Assembly: GCA_017462345.1 (NCBI GenBank)
Contig: JAFTRI010000023.1
Span: 124,001-188,000, forward strand
Direction of reading: 5' to 3'
DNA from: Muribaculaceae bacterium
GTDB taxonomy: Bacteria; Bacteroidota; Bacteroidia; Bacteroidales; Muribaculaceae
DNA: 64,000 nt
The position numbers and the translations under genes were made by a program. This document shows positions 26,045-36,365 of this stretch, piece by piece. Numbering within the stretch: position 1 is the first letter of the stretch; each line of letters begins with the position of its first letter. The notes below the pieces were generated by a model. That model searched no databases. It was not told the origin of the DNA and saw only the letters and a list, made by a program, of their open reading frames with translations.

Positions 26045-26382
26045 ATATATTTAACATTAACCATCATCAATACAAGACAGAGGAATACTACAGGCTCTTG
26101 TTTTTTTGCGGCTATGCCCTCCGAAAGGAATACGAGTTTCTTGCAGCCGATGCCAAAAGCCGATTTCCGGAATTAGAGGACAAGACGTTTAAGAAAGCTG
26201 TCAGACAGGAGTTTATGATGCTGTATGCAAAACGGCTTACCACGTTTTTCATTTTACTGCCGATTGCATACCTTGCCGCATTTTCACCGATGCCACCTAA
26301 AGCATCAAACATTATCATAGCCCTGTCATTAGGAATTCCCGCAGCAGTTGTCGTCTTTTACAGAGCCAGGCACAAAGATTGA
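26029..26382 (+). CDS. Possible small membrane protein with TTG start (or gene remnant)
   Basis: An open frame of 117 codons whose composition looks protein-like: TEEYYRLLFFCGYALRKEYEF, ELEDKTFKKAVRQEF, then two hydrophobic segments (TTFFILLPIAYLAAF near residue 75 and IIIALSLGIPAAVVVFY near 97) and a basic end. The only start in frame before the hydrophobic part is a TTG at 26029, which lies inside the hairpin at 26012-26044; the first ATG is codon 63. So it is either a gene with an unusual start hidden in a hairpin or the 3' part of a gene that has lost its start. No family recognised. Confidence 0.4.
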   Translation: MPHLVDIFNINHHQYKTEEYYRLLFFCGYALRKEYEFLAADAKSRFPELEDKTFKKAVRQEFMMLYAKRLTTFFILLPIAYLAAFSPMPPKASNIIIALSLGIPAAVVVFYRARHKD

Positions 26383-26460
26383 GCAAACAGACATCCCATA
26401 GGAGAAATGCGCAGGTTGATCCCACAGCGGGGGGAGAAAAGCAAAAATAATACTAACATT

Positions 26461-26492
26461 TTTGATGCGGTGTTTTTTTTGTGGTATTTTTG
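26461..26492 (+). promoter_or_regulatory. Promoter of the GH13 gene (-33 and -7)
   Basis: TTTG at 26461-26464 and an exact -7 box TATTTTTG at 26485-26492 are separated by 20 bases. The leader to the ATG at 26532 is about 33 bases. Confidence 0.68.
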
Positions 26493-26531
26493 CGGAAGAA
26501 ATAATACAAAACCTTTTATAAACGATTACTC

Positions 26532-27971
26532 ATGAGAAAGTTATTTATTTTTTCGCTGATTACCGGAGTAGCATCCTTATTGGGCGTAAGTTGCAAATGC
26601 AATAAAAACTGCAACGGTGACGCCACCACCGAGCGGGACTCGACCTACACGACCGTGAACCAACCTGAATGGAGCCGCAACGCGGTTATCTATGAGGTGA
26701 ACCTGCGCCAATACACCGACTCGGGGAGTATCACGGCATTTTCCCGCGAACTTCCGCGTCTCAAGGATCTTGGTGTAGACATCCTGTGGTTCATGCCCAT
26801 CCACCCCATTTCGGAACTGAACCGCAAGGGCGAACTCGGAAGCTATTATGCCGTAAAGGATTACAAGGATGTCAATCCGGAGTTCGGTACAATAGAGGAT
26901 TTCAAGAATATGGTGAAGAAAGCCCATGAACTCGGGATGAAGGTGATTATCGACTGGGTTCCCAACCATACAGGCTGCGACAACGTGTGGGTCGCCGAAC
27001 ATCCCGAATGGTACAGTACCGACTCGCTTGGACGGATGTACGGTCCATTTGACTGGACAGATGTGTACGAACTCAATTACGACAACCGGGAAATGCGCCT
27101 CGCAATGGTGGATGCACTGAAATTCTGGCTGACCGAGGCTGATATCGACGGATTCCGCTGCGACGTGGCAATGGAAGTCCCCACTGATTTCTGGGACGAG
27201 ACACGTCCTCAACTCGACTCGGTAAAAGCAGATATTTTCATGCTTGCCGAGGCAAGCAAGCCAGAGTTGCAGAAACATGCGTTCAACATGGGGTACAACT
27301 GGCCGATGAAAGACCTGTTCAGCGAGATTGCCGCCACAGCAGGGGAATATTCGTTCCAGAAAGATGGTGAGCCGATGCGTACATTCCCGGCAAAATACGC
27401 GGCCGACATCGATTCGCTGCTTGCCGACCAAGCCAAGAATTACCCCAAGGACTGCTATCTGATGAACATGATAACCAACCATGACCTGAATTCATGGGAA
27501 GGCACGGAGTTCGAACGCCTCGGCAACCTAACCGGAGCATTTGCGGTACTGAGCTATACGTTGCCGGGTATGCCACTCATCTATACCGGACAGGAAACGG
27601 GGATGAACCGCGCACTGGAATTCTTCAAGAAAGACCAGGCACCCGCATGGGAACCACGCAACGAATTTTTTGATTTCTACAAGAAACTTAATCACCTCAA
27701 ACATACACAGGCAGCCTTACAGGCAGGCGAGAACGGCGGCAAGATTAACCGCTATGCGACGACAAGCAATAACCTGTATATATTCAGCCGCACGGTTGAC
27801 AACTCTACTGTATTTGTATTCACCAACTTAGGCAACGCCGAGGAAGCAGTTGAATACACCGGAGAAAAACCGGAAGGCAACAGCACCACAGTCAATTTCT
27901 TTACCGGTGAGACCGAGGATTTCCCAACCGTCCTGAAGGCCGGGGAATACCGGATCTATGTCAACCGTTAA
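26532..27971 (+). CDS. GH13 alpha-amylase-family lipoprotein
   Basis: 479 residues. The signal peptide ends in LGVSC, with the lipidated cysteine at residue 21, so the enzyme is anchored in the periplasm or on the surface. It acts on alpha-glucans. The family blocks are present in order: VDILWFMPIHP, DWVPNHTG, the nucleophile in GFRCDVAME (D211), the acid/base in MLAEAS (E240) and the third acid in TNHD (D318). A C-terminal beta domain (IFSRTVDNSTVFVFTNLG) is also present. The residue after cysteine is lysine rather than acidic, so surface export is less certain. No sus-type transporter or regulator is adjacent, so it is not part of a classical starch locus here; exact substrate unknown. Confidence 0.92.
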   Translation: MRKLFIFSLITGVASLLGVSCKCNKNCNGDATTERDSTYTTVNQPEWSRNAVIYEVNLRQYTDSGSITAFSRELPRLKDLGVDILWFMPIHPISELNRKGELGSYYAVKDYKDVNPEFGTIEDFKNMVKKAHELGMKVIIDWVPNHTGCDNVWVAEHPEWYSTDSLGRMYGPFDWTDVYELNYDNREMRLAMVDALKFWLTEADIDGFRCDVAMEVPTDFWDETRPQLDSVKADIFMLAEASKPELQKHAFNMGYNWPMKDLFSEIAATAGEYSFQKDGEPMRTFPAKYAADIDSLLADQAKNYPKDCYLMNMITNHDLNSWEGTEFERLGNLTGAFAVLSYTLPGMPLIYTGQETGMNRALEFFKKDQAPAWEPRNEFFDFYKKLNHLKHTQAALQAGENGGKINRYATTSNNLYIFSRTVDNSTVFVFTNLGNAEEAVEYTGEKPEGNSTTVNFFTGETEDFPTVLKAGEYRIYVNR

Positions 27972-28029
27972 GATACAGACCATCCGGCAACAGTCCACAT
28001 CCAAAAGATGAACAACAGTTGCCGGCAGC

Positions 28030-28078
28030 AACCTGAAAGGGGATAGATGAGCATTTTTCGTCTATCCCCTTTCAGGTT
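28030..28078. repeat. Perfect 18-bp inverted repeat after the GH13 gene
   Basis: Left arm 28030-28047 and right arm 28061-28078 are exact reverse complements around a 13-base loop with an internal T5. No T run follows on either strand. It is probably the terminator or 3'-stabilising hairpin of the GH13 transcript. Confidence 0.75.
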
Positions 28079-28217
28079 ACGTGTTATCAGGGTAAATATT
28101 CACTAAAATAGCGGGAATAGGAGGGATGTAAAACAGCAATTCCGTTTATTTGTCGATAATATTCTGACAATCTGTAACATTCTTGATTATAATTCAATAC
28201 TTTCCGTAATTTTTGCG

Positions 28218-28225
28218 TATCTTTG
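28218..28225 (+). promoter_or_regulatory. -7 promoter box of the giant S8 protease
   Basis: TATCTTTG matches TAnnTTTG exactly. It lies 115 bases before the ATG at 28341, so the transcript would have an unusually long leader of about 108 bases. No -33 TTTG is seen at the standard spacing. Confidence 0.45.
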
Positions 28226-28340
28226 TGAAATATTGTTGGAGGTGTGACAGTATCGCATATATGTGCGGCAAGGATAGTTGTAATTTTACAATTCCAATTT
28301 TTATCAACATAATTTTATTCACTAACCAATTATCAGACGT

Positions 28341-31300
28341 ATGCAAAAAATCCTATCAAGACTTCTGCTGTCTTTCATGATAATGATGACATGCAGCATT
28401 TTTGCACAAGCTGAAACATTGACCCCCAAGAAGGGTGTTGTACGCGTAAAGCTACAACAAGAGGTAGCCACACAGATGGGGCCTGCTCTCAGAATGAAAG
28501 CAGCAGGCAACATCGCCACCGGCATCGCCTCATTTGACGTTTCAGCGCAAAAAATCAAGGTCGCAAGCATTCGCAGAATTATCCCGTATTCAGCCAAAGA
28601 CGAGGCCCAACTTGCAGAGTTCGGGCTAAACCGCTGGTATGAAATCACATTCGACGAAAGCATTGCCCCTGAACAAGCAAGCCAAATCTTCAAAGAGACA
28701 CCGGGTGTGCAGGTGGCACATACCATTGTCCCGATGCAGCTTGTTGAAGGCAATTCAGGTTTCCGTGTAGCGACAAAGTCACAGATTTCGGCCTTGTCGA
28801 ACACCACGATGCCATTCAATGACCCGATGCTGAGCCAGCAATGGCATTATAGCAATGACGGCAGCATCGCAACAGGAGCAGTTCCCGGTGCAGACATCAA
28901 CCTGTTTGAGGCATGGCAGACCACAACCGGACGCAGCGACGTGATTGTCGCCATCGTTGACGGAGGTATCGATGTCGGCCACGAAGACCTTGCCGGCAAC
29001 GTATTGATTAACGAAGCCGAGGCCAATGGCGTAGCCGGTGTCGATGACGACAACAACGGTTATGTCGACGATATTTACGGCTATAACTTCTGTACGAACA
29101 CAGCCGAGGTCTATCCTCATGATCACGGTACACACGTTGCCGGTACGGTGGCAGCCGTAAGCAACAATGGCAAAGGAGTGGCCGGGGTAGCCGGCGGTAA
29201 CGGATCGGCAGACAGCGGAGTCAAGATGATCTCATGCCAGGTATTCGACTCCCGTTCAGGCACAGGCAACGGAGACTTTGCATCGGCACTTGTCTATGCC
29301 GCCCGTCGCGGCGCCTCCATCGCCCAATGTTCATGGGGATGGGGTTCAGCCGACTACTACGAGCAGGAGGTGCTTGACGCTATCGACTATTTCACCAAAT
29401 ACGGCGGTGGCGACAACCTTGCAGGCGGTCTCTGTATCTTTGCAACAGGTAACAACGGCGCAACAGGCAACTATTACCCCGCCTGCTACGAACCGACCGT
29501 GGCGGTTGCTGCAATGACCTGTAACCTTACACCTGCCGGCTATTCCAACTATGGTTCATGGGTCGACATCACAGCTCCCGGCGGTCTCCTGAACTACAGC
29601 AGCTACGAAGGAGTGCTTTCCACCCTTCCCAACGACCAATACGGATGGAACGAGGGTACTTCGATGGCCACACCCCACGTTTCGGGTATCGCCGCACTTG
29701 TGCTTTCGCAACATGGCAAGTCAACACTCTCAAACGAGACACTGCGCATCCAACTGCTTTCGTCGGTGAATGACTTTTATGCAACCAACCCGTCAGTAAA
29801 AGGGCTGTTCGGTAGCGGATACATCGATGCCGCAAAGGCGTTGATCGTGGGTGACGGCACAGCTCCTGACGCTGTGGGAGCAATCACCGCGACTGCCGGA
29901 CAGGACAACATACTTCTCGAATGGACAATACCAAACTCAAGCGAAGGCTCGGTAAACAACCACGTGCTATATTACAGCAAATCGGCATTTGATGCAACAA
30001 CCGACCTCTCGACACTCGAACGTGTAAACATCGATACCAAATTCCTTGCATCAGGTGCTGCCGCTTCATACGAATTGACAGGACTGGAGTCCTTGACCAC
30101 CTACTATCTGGCACTTCAGGCAGTAAACCGTTGGGGTACCGCATCGGCACTGTCGGGAGTGGTTTCGGTTGCAACCAATGCCGGACCGAAGATGACGGTC
30201 GACAAGACATCCCTCTCGATGACCATCGATGCTACCGCAAGTGATGAAGGCAGCGCAATCTTCAATATCAGCAACCAAGACGAAGGCCTGCTCAAATGGT
30301 CAGGCAAGATTGCCACCACGAAATATACTCCGGCAACAAGAGCGGCAGGCACTGTCTGTCCGGAAATCGGCACGCCCTCGACAGCCAAGACCAAATTGGG
30401 TATCACCCCATATACATCTGCCGCAAGCGAACTGGTAACAGCCGACTATGTAAAAGACGACTACCCCCAGAGCATGAAGTACTTCAACGAGTACTGGGCT
30501 TCTATCGGCGAATCGGACAAGTCGCTTCCCAACTCTGAGGCACAATGGTTCACAGTCGACGCCAACACCTATCCCGAAGGATTCAACCTCACCCACGTGG
30601 TTGTGGCATCGACCTACGGCCAGAACCCCACAATCCAGATCTATGACGGAAGCAAAGCAATAAGCACGGCTACTCTCCTAACCGAGGTTAAGCCATCCTG
30701 GTTCTACAACGGTCTCCAAGTGGCTCTCACCGAGCAAATCCACTTTGCTCCCGGCGCGTCATTCTGGGTAGTGGCCCACTTCCCCGCTGAAGGCAACGAG
30801 GAGAACTATCCTCTCGGACTTGCCAACGCCGATGAGGCCTACGCTTCCTACAGTTACATGAGTAACGACATGGGAAAGACATGGAAACTCCTCAGCGAAG
30901 CACTCAAAGGCAGTCCCTACGAATCAATGGGCAACGAAGCATCATGGGCTATCACAGCCATCAGCCAAAATCCCGCGTGGGACAAGGTGTTCACGCTTTC
31001 GCCCGCTTCCGGTCAAGTCAAATATGGCGAGACACAAGAAGTTACCATCAAGAACGACGGCCAGAAACTCGTTAACGGCACTTACAAATTCAATGTAAGC
31101 TTCACAACCAACGAGAGCGCGGCCAATACCACCAAGATACCTGTGACTATAACCGTCAAGGGCAATATGCCGGAAATCAGACCTGTCAAGGTCATCAACT
31201 TCGGCTCGCTCTTAGTCGGCGAAAGCAAGTCGATCGAGGTCGAATTGTTCAATGAAGGCTACGGCGTGTTCGTTGACAAATACAACGTACTCCAAAAGAG

Positions 31301-34300
31301 CGACTTTGTCATATCGTCAGAACACTACGCCATCGACGGCAACAACATACCCTCAAGCGGTATCCCTGCCCGCGGTGCTGCTAAAGTGACCGTAATCTAC
31401 ACTCCACAATCGTCAGGGTCCCACACCGGCTCAATAACAGTGACCGACAAATACGGCAACCAGGTTAAACTCACAGTGCAAGGTGTTGCCACCGACCCAG
31501 CCAAGATTGTTATCAATCCCGATACACTTGAATTGGGTGATGTGGATGTAGATTCTGTTGCATTTGTTTCCGAATTTGAAATCAAGAACGAGGGTAACTA
31601 TCCGCTGGAATATGTGTTCCCGAAATTCTCAGACCAAAAACTTGAAGCATCCAACGGCAAAGCATCCCACAAATACGGCTACACCGCGTTGACCAACCTC
31701 AACGGTGCAACCGGCTTTGCCTACGACGGCAACCCTGCGCTTCTCGGTGCAACCGACATCACTTCTACATTCAGTGATGACGTTAAGAACACCAACGCAA
31801 TTTCGCTGGGATTTGACTTCCCGTTCTATGGCAAGACCTACGACAAGGTATATATCAACAGCCTCGGCGGTATTTCGTTCTCATTGGGAGAATACAGTTA
31901 TTTCCCACCGTTGAGCGAATCATCCGAAAGCCTTGGCGGTATAGGCTATATCACCGCCTATGGTCACCAACTCCAATTCGGGCCCAACTCAAAGGTAGTC
32001 TATGCCAAGCAGGACGGCAAATTTGTAGTCAAGTATGAAAATGTGTTGGCAGTGAAATATGATGTCGAGACTACACCCATTTCATTCCGCATCATGCTTT
32101 CGGCCAATGGCGATGTAGAAATCTTCTACGATGACTATGTGCGCACGGAAACGGGATATGATGACTGGGGATATGAAACAGAGGTGAACCGGTTGTTCCA
32201 GGGCGGCTCAACCCTGTTCTGCGCCATCAAAGACCCCGAAGGCGCCGATCCTCTCGTAGTGACCTCAGCCGACATTGCCGATTATTGGGGAAATTATCCC
32301 GATGATGCGGCAGCCCACATATATGAGCATTTCACAACCGGAAGCTCAGTGAAGTTCGAAGCCCCGTCGGCTTACTTCGTTACAGCTATCGAACCCGCAT
32401 ACGGTATCGTTAATCCGGGTGAAACCGTAACAGTGGGCGCAACGATCAAGGCAGACGGCACAATGTATGCCGGCCAGACGACCAACCGTCTCACAGTTGA
32501 GACCAATGACCCTAACGCCGCTACGGCATTTGTTTCATTCAATGCCAACATCACAGGAGCCAACCTGGCAGCTAACGCTATTCTCGAAAGCGATGCTATC
32601 GACTTCGGAAAAGTGTTCCGCACGTCATCGGCACAACAACCTGTCACGATCAAGAACACGGGTAAAGCAGCCGTTGAGATTACATCTGTTGCCCTCACTA
32701 ACGGTAAGTTCACTTATGATATTGCCACTCCGTTCACTATCGAACCGGGCATGTCGAAAGACATCGTAGTGACACTCCCCACCGAGACAGAGGGTGAAGT
32801 TGCAGATGTAATCACAATCACTCCGTCGTTTGGCGAGATTTTGACCGCCACTCTTGTCGGTGAAGTGATCGGTTGCCCGGCTGCCGAATTGAGTTTCACC
32901 GAAATCACCGAGACAGTAGAAAGCGGTGCAGAACTGAAGAAAGACCTCACCATCACCAACACAGGTGACGAGGATCTGACATTCTCGCTAATCTCCGGTG
33001 CATTCACTACCGTAACCGATGCAAATGCCAGCGAAGGCAAAGTGTCATATATCTACAAGAGCGCAGTTGACGGTGAAGCCGAGTTTGAATGGGTTGACAT
33101 CGAAACCACCGGTCTTGGCGAGCAATACAACTTCTCGTTCTACAACGAAAACGACTACACCACGGTAACTCTTCCGTTTGAATTCCCGTTCTATGGCAAG
33201 AAGTACACCGAGATGTATATCTACAATACCGGATTTGTTTCGTTCACCAAACGTAAAGACCAGAAGATATGGCCCGAACCGCCGGCATTATTCCCAGAAG
33301 GTTCGATCTATACCAATATCATCGCTCCCTACTGGGGTCTCCATACCTGCGCACAGACCAAGACCGCAGGAACCTACCACTACGTGACAGAGGATGAAGC
33401 AGTCGTTTCGTGGATGGAATACGGCAACACGATGAACATGGGAGTCTGCTTCCAGCTCATCATAAAGAAAGACGGTTCGTTCAAATTCCAATATAAAAGC
33501 GACGGCAGCGACTATGCAATCATCTTTGACGCATTCGGTCTCGCCGGTACAGCCAACGAAGGCGGAAGTGAAAGCACCGTTATCCCTGACCGCATGATCC
33601 AGTTCAACAATGCCGTCCAGTTCATTCCGGTTGTTGAAAACACTCTTGCGCCCAATGGAAGCAAGACCTTCGGCGTCGATGTCAACACAGCCAAGATGGC
33701 CGGCAATTATACCGACGCCATCACAGTCAACACCAACGTGCCGGCGAGCGAGACAATAGAAGTGCCTGTAAATCTCACTGTTACCGGAACTCCGAATGTT
33801 ATTTATCCTACAGATACTATTGTAGAAGAGCATGTGGCAGGATATGTTGACTACAGCGACCCGTTCGGCCCGGCTAACGGAGTGGGAGCATACGACATCC
33901 TCATCGACATCAACAACACCGGTACAGCCCCGTTCACTATCGATTACATGCAGATCGTGAGCGATGCCACCTATATTGACTCATGGTATGGCGAAGAAAT
34001 GCCTGTATTCCAATATGTCGGATACTACGGCACGATAATCGATCCCTGGATGGGTACTCAATATGAGGGCTGGGGATTGTACCAAGGCGCGCCTATTACG
34101 GTCGACAGCAAAGGCCTTAAAGTAGCGATCCCCGTTGCTACCGATGCAGCAATGGCGATAGGCGAATATCCCGGAGAGCTCGTTCTTACTGTTTCAGGTA
34201 TTGCGAACGTTACCGAGATACGCATTCCGTTTAAGGCAATCGTAACCGATATGCCTTACGCATACCTCAACAAGGGTGGCGAACAGGTATCGGAAGTACG

Positions 34301-36218
34301 CATTGAGAACGCTGAAAGCGGCTATAAGGGTACTGAGACAGTCAACCTTGCCAACATGGGTGCATATAAGCTCACTTATGATATGTATATCGACCTCACA
34401 GGAGAGGGCGAAGAGGCAGAAGTTCCCGGTGGTGGAGGCGGTATCGCTCCGATGAGCCACACTGTCAATGTGCTCAATGGCGAAGCTATCGAAGAGCTCA
34501 GCACTAAGCTCCAGCCGGCATCAGCAATCGTGCCACTTGCCAACGAGACCGAAAATGCTATGGACGCGCCTCAGGACTTTGACTATACCAATGCACTCTA
34601 CTATCCGTCGCAGAGCGGCCGCGGCGCACTTTCATACGGTGCAGGCACTACCTACGGACAGTATAAGACCGCGACCTACTATGTAACGCCTGAAGGAGGG
34701 TTCAACATCTCACACGTTTATTTCGCAACTACACTCACCAACCTCGATGACAGCTACCAGAATATAGAGTCGGTACTCGAAAGCGGTACATACGTTATCG
34801 AAATCGTAGACGGAGACGACTATGAGAACGGCACTGTAATAGGCAAGGGTACTGTGACAGTTAACAAGTTTGACGGTGCGCAATTTGTAATTGCTCCGTT
34901 GGACAAAGCCGTCTATCTCTACCCGGGCCAGGACTTCTACCTGCGTATCACCTATCCAGTCGGAGTCAAGTTCCCCGGCTACATGTCATATAAGGAAGAA
35001 AGTGCAGGTTCAAACGTCTACATGTCGTACGTTGAAGGCTACGGATGGTTTGACATCGCATCGATGTTCAAGGACAGCTATGGTGCAATAGGTCATATCT
35101 CGACCGCATTGGAGACCGTACCGGGCGAACCCTGGGTCAAGCTTCTCAACGATGCCACTTCAGGTGAAATCGCTGTAGAAGGATCGACCGACATCAACCT
35201 CTCGATCAATGCGGCAGCAGCCCCGTTGGAGAAAAACAACAAGGCAATGCTTGTGATCAAGAGCAACGACCCGCAGCAACCGGTAATCAATCTACCGATC
35301 TTCCTTGACAAGAACACGTCTCCGGAAATCACTGCACCCACCGAGGTTATCTATGCCAAGGAGGGATTAACGACCCAGGTAGAGTTCACCGTCATTGAGC
35401 CTGAATGTGACGACTACACAATCAGTCTGTTTGACTCAGGCAACATGACACTATTCAACAGCGCAAACACTGTAGACGGATCGGAAGCAACAATCGAACT
35501 CGGAGCACACAATACAGTCAATGTCATCGATGCCACAGCCGGAGTTAAAGCCGTTGTGGGTATCACCCCTGAACATGGCAGTGCAGGGGAATACACACTG
35601 ACTGTAACCGCTACCGACTCGGCAGCCCATGAATCACAAGCAGTCATACGCTATGTGGTAGAACATGTGAACCGTGCCCCGGAAGCCGGAATCATCGAGG
35701 ATATAAGCGTAGCCAAGGGCGGGACATCAAACGTCATTTCCTGGAACGAATTCTTCAGTGATCCCGACGGAGACGAACTGACCTACAGCATTTCACTTTC
35801 GGAAGAGGGTATAGTGACCACTTACACCTCATCCACCAGTGTAATCTTTGCGGGTAATGAACTCGGCACTGTGAAGGTGAGCGTAACCGCAAGCGATGCC
35901 AACGGAGCAAGTGCGACGGCAGAGTTCAATGTGGAGGTATACGACAACTCGGGTATTGACAATATCTCTATCAATTCCCATGTTGCCGTTTATCCCAACC
36001 CAGTCGTTGAAACGCTGTACGTAACCTGTGACTTCGACAGCAATGATGTTGTCTACAGTATCTACGGCAACAACGGCTCACTCGTGTACTCGTCGACCGA
36101 GGCAGCAACACGCGGAGGAGTCAAGACCATCAATGTAAGCAACCTTGCCGACGGCCTTTATCTGCTGAAGGTAACAACCGACAAGGCAACGGCGACTTAC
36201 CCGATTGTCAAGAAGTAA
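28341..36218 (+). CDS. Giant subtilisin-like (S8) protease with T9SS sorting domain
   Basis: 2625 residues. Order: signal peptide (1 to about 24); pro-region to about 160; S8 catalytic domain about 165-500 with the triad D207 (VAIVDGGID), H262 (HGTHVAGT), S441 (GTSMATPHV) and the oxyanion N371; a fibronectin type III-like domain about 510-615; then many beta-rich modules, including ASH/choice-of-anchor D-type segments (LLVGESKSIEVELFNEGYG, VFRTSSAQQPVTIKNTGKA) and two related modules sharing FPFYGK at about 1160 and 1615; a cadherin-like block about 2450-2535 (FFSDPDGDELTYSISL); and a C-terminal T9SS type A sorting domain (VAVYPNPVVETLYV through PIVKK). The protein would be secreted through the T9SS and kept on the cell surface. 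Substrate unknown. It is followed by a strong terminator and stands alone. Confidence 0.93.
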   Translation: MQKILSRLLLSFMIMMTCSIFAQAETLTPKKGVVRVKLQQEVATQMGPALRMKAAGNIATGIASFDVSAQKIKVASIRRIIPYSAKDEAQLAEFGLNRWYEITFDESIAPEQASQIFKETPGVQVAHTIVPMQLVEGNSGFRVATKSQISALSNTTMPFNDPMLSQQWHYSNDGSIATGAVPGADINLFEAWQTTTGRSDVIVAIVDGGIDVGHEDLAGNVLINEAEANGVAGVDDDNNGYVDDIYGYNFCTNTAEVYPHDHGTHVAGTVAAVSNNGKGVAGVAGGNGSADSGVKMISCQVFDSRSGTGNGDFASALVYAARRGASIAQCSWGWGSADYYEQEVLDAIDYFTKYGGGDNLAGGLCIFATGNNGATGNYYPACYEPTVAVAAMTCNLTPAGYSNYGSWVDITAPGGLLNYSSYEGVLSTLPNDQYGWNEGTSMATPHVSGIAALVLSQHGKSTLSNETLRIQLLSSVNDFYATNPSVKGLFGSGYIDAAKALIVGDGTAPDAVGAITATAGQDNILLEWTIPNSSEGSVNNHVLYYSKSAFDATTDLSTLERVNIDTKFLASGAAASYELTGLESLTTYYLALQAVNRWGTASALSGVVSVATNAGPKMTVDKTSLSMTIDATASDEGSAIFNISNQDEGLLKWSGKIATTKYTPATRAAGTVCPEIGTPSTAKTKLGITPYTSAASELVTADYVKDDYPQSMKYFNEYWASIGESDKSLPNSEAQWFTVDANTYPEGFNLTHVVVASTYGQNPTIQIYDGSKAISTATLLTEVKPSWFYNGLQVALTEQIHFAPGASFWVVAHFPAEGNEENYPLGLANADEAYASYSYMSNDMGKTWKLLSEALKGSPYESMGNEASWAITAISQNPAWDKVFTLSPASGQVKYGETQEVTIKNDGQKLVNGTYKFNVSFTTNESAANTTKIPVTITVKGNMPEIRPVKVINFGSLLVGESKSIEVELFNEGYGVFVDKYNVLQKSDFVISSEHYAIDGNNIPSSGIPARGAAKVTVIYTPQSSGSHTGSITVTDKYGNQVKLTVQGVATDPAKIVINPDTLELGDVDVDSVAFVSEFEIKNEGNYPLEYVFPKFSDQKLEASNGKASHKYGYTALTNLNGATGFAYDGNPALLGATDITSTFSDDVKNTNAISLGFDFPFYGKTYDKVYINSLGGISFSLGEYSYFPPLSESSESLGGIGYITAYGHQLQFGPNSKVVYAKQDGKFVVKYENVLAVKYDVETTPISFRIMLSANGDVEIFYDDYVRTETGYDDWGYETEVNRLFQGGSTLFCAIKDPEGADPLVVTSADIADYWGNYPDDAAAHIYEHFTTGSSVKFEAPSAYFVTAIEPAYGIVNPGETVTVGATIKADGTMYAGQTTNRLTVETNDPNAATAFVSFNANITGANLAANAILESDAIDFGKVFRTSSAQQPVTIKNTGKAAVEITSVALTNGKFTYDIATPFTIEPGMSKDIVVTLPTETEGEVADVITITPSFGEILTATLVGEVIGCPAAELSFTEITETVESGAELKKDLTITNTGDEDLTFSLISGAFTTVTDANASEGKVSYIYKSAVDGEAEFEWVDIETTGLGEQYNFSFYNENDYTTVTLPFEFPFYGKKYTEMYIYNTGFVSFTKRKDQKIWPEPPALFPEGSIYTNIIAPYWGLHTCAQTKTAGTYHYVTEDEAVVSWMEYGNTMNMGVCFQLIIKKDGSFKFQYKSDGSDYAIIFDAFGLAGTANEGGSESTVIPDRMIQFNNAVQFIPVVENTLAPNGSKTFGVDVNTAKMAGNYTDAITVNTNVPASETIEVPVNLTVTGTPNVIYPTDTIVEEHVAGYVDYSDPFGPANGVGAYDILIDINNTGTAPFTIDYMQIVSDATYIDSWYGEEMPVFQYVGYYGTIIDPWMGTQYEGWGLYQGAPITVDSKGLKVAIPVATDAAMAIGEYPGELVLTVSGIANVTEIRIPFKAIVTDMPYAYLNKGGEQVSEVRIENAESGYKGTETVNLANMGAYKLTYDMYIDLTGEGEEAEVPGGGGGIAPMSHTVNVLNGEAIEELSTKLQPASAIVPLANETENAMDAPQDFDYTNALYYPSQSGRGALSYGAGTTYGQYKTATYYVTPEGGFNISHVYFATTLTNLDDSYQNIESVLESGTYVIEIVDGDDYENGTVIGKGTVTVNKFDGAQFVIAPLDKAVYLYPGQDFYLRITYPVGVKFPGYMSYKEESAGSNVYMSYVEGYGWFDIASMFKDSYGAIGHISTALETVPGEPWVKLLNDATSGEIAVEGSTDINLSINAAAAPLEKNNKAMLVIKSNDPQQPVINLPIFLDKNTSPEITAPTEVIYAKEGLTTQVEFTVIEPECDDYTISLFDSGNMTLFNSANTVDGSEATIELGAHNTVNVIDATAGVKAVVGITPEHGSAGEYTLTVTATDSAAHESQAVIRYVVEHVNRAPEAGIIEDISVAKGGTSNVISWNEFFSDPDGDELTYSISLSEEGIVTTYTSSTSVIFAGNELGTVKVSVTASDANGASATAEFNVEVYDNSGIDNISINSHVAVYPNPVVETLYVTCDFDSNDVVYSIYGNNGSLVYSSTEAATRGGVKTINVSNLADGLYLLKVTTDKATATYPIVKK

Positions 36219-36240
36219 CATTCCCACTTATTCCTAAAAA

Positions 36241-36278
36241 ACAGGAGGCTGTGCGCGGGCACAGCCTCCTGTTTTTTT
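36241..36278 (+). terminator. Intrinsic terminator of the S8 protease gene
   Basis: A 13-bp GC-rich perfect stem (36241-36253 with 36260-36272) and 6-base loop is followed by a T run. The A run on its left side makes it potentially bidirectional, also serving the convergent AAA gene. Confidence 0.9.
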
Positions 36279-36365
36279 ACAGCCGGGAACGTACGACTTG
36301 CTGACCACCGATTCTTAGCAAGCCTCCCAATACCTGTAATCAGAACCCTATAGATAGAAAGGAAT

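Larger units (their letters stand above)
27972..28340. other. Intergenic region with a perfect hairpin and a promoter
   Basis: 369 bases without a gene. It holds the 18-bp inverted repeat at 28030-28078, a -7 box at 28218-28225, and in the predicted leader two small inverted repeats (TTGTAA-TT-TTACAA near 28278-28291 and a CGCA/TGCG pair just before it). Nothing else was recognised. Confidence 0.6.

Noticed and set aside
28341..36218. Dozens of ORFs on both strands within the giant protease gene
   Set aside because: They are shadows of one continuous frame with intact catalytic motifs and a complete sorting domain; none shows its own protein-like features.
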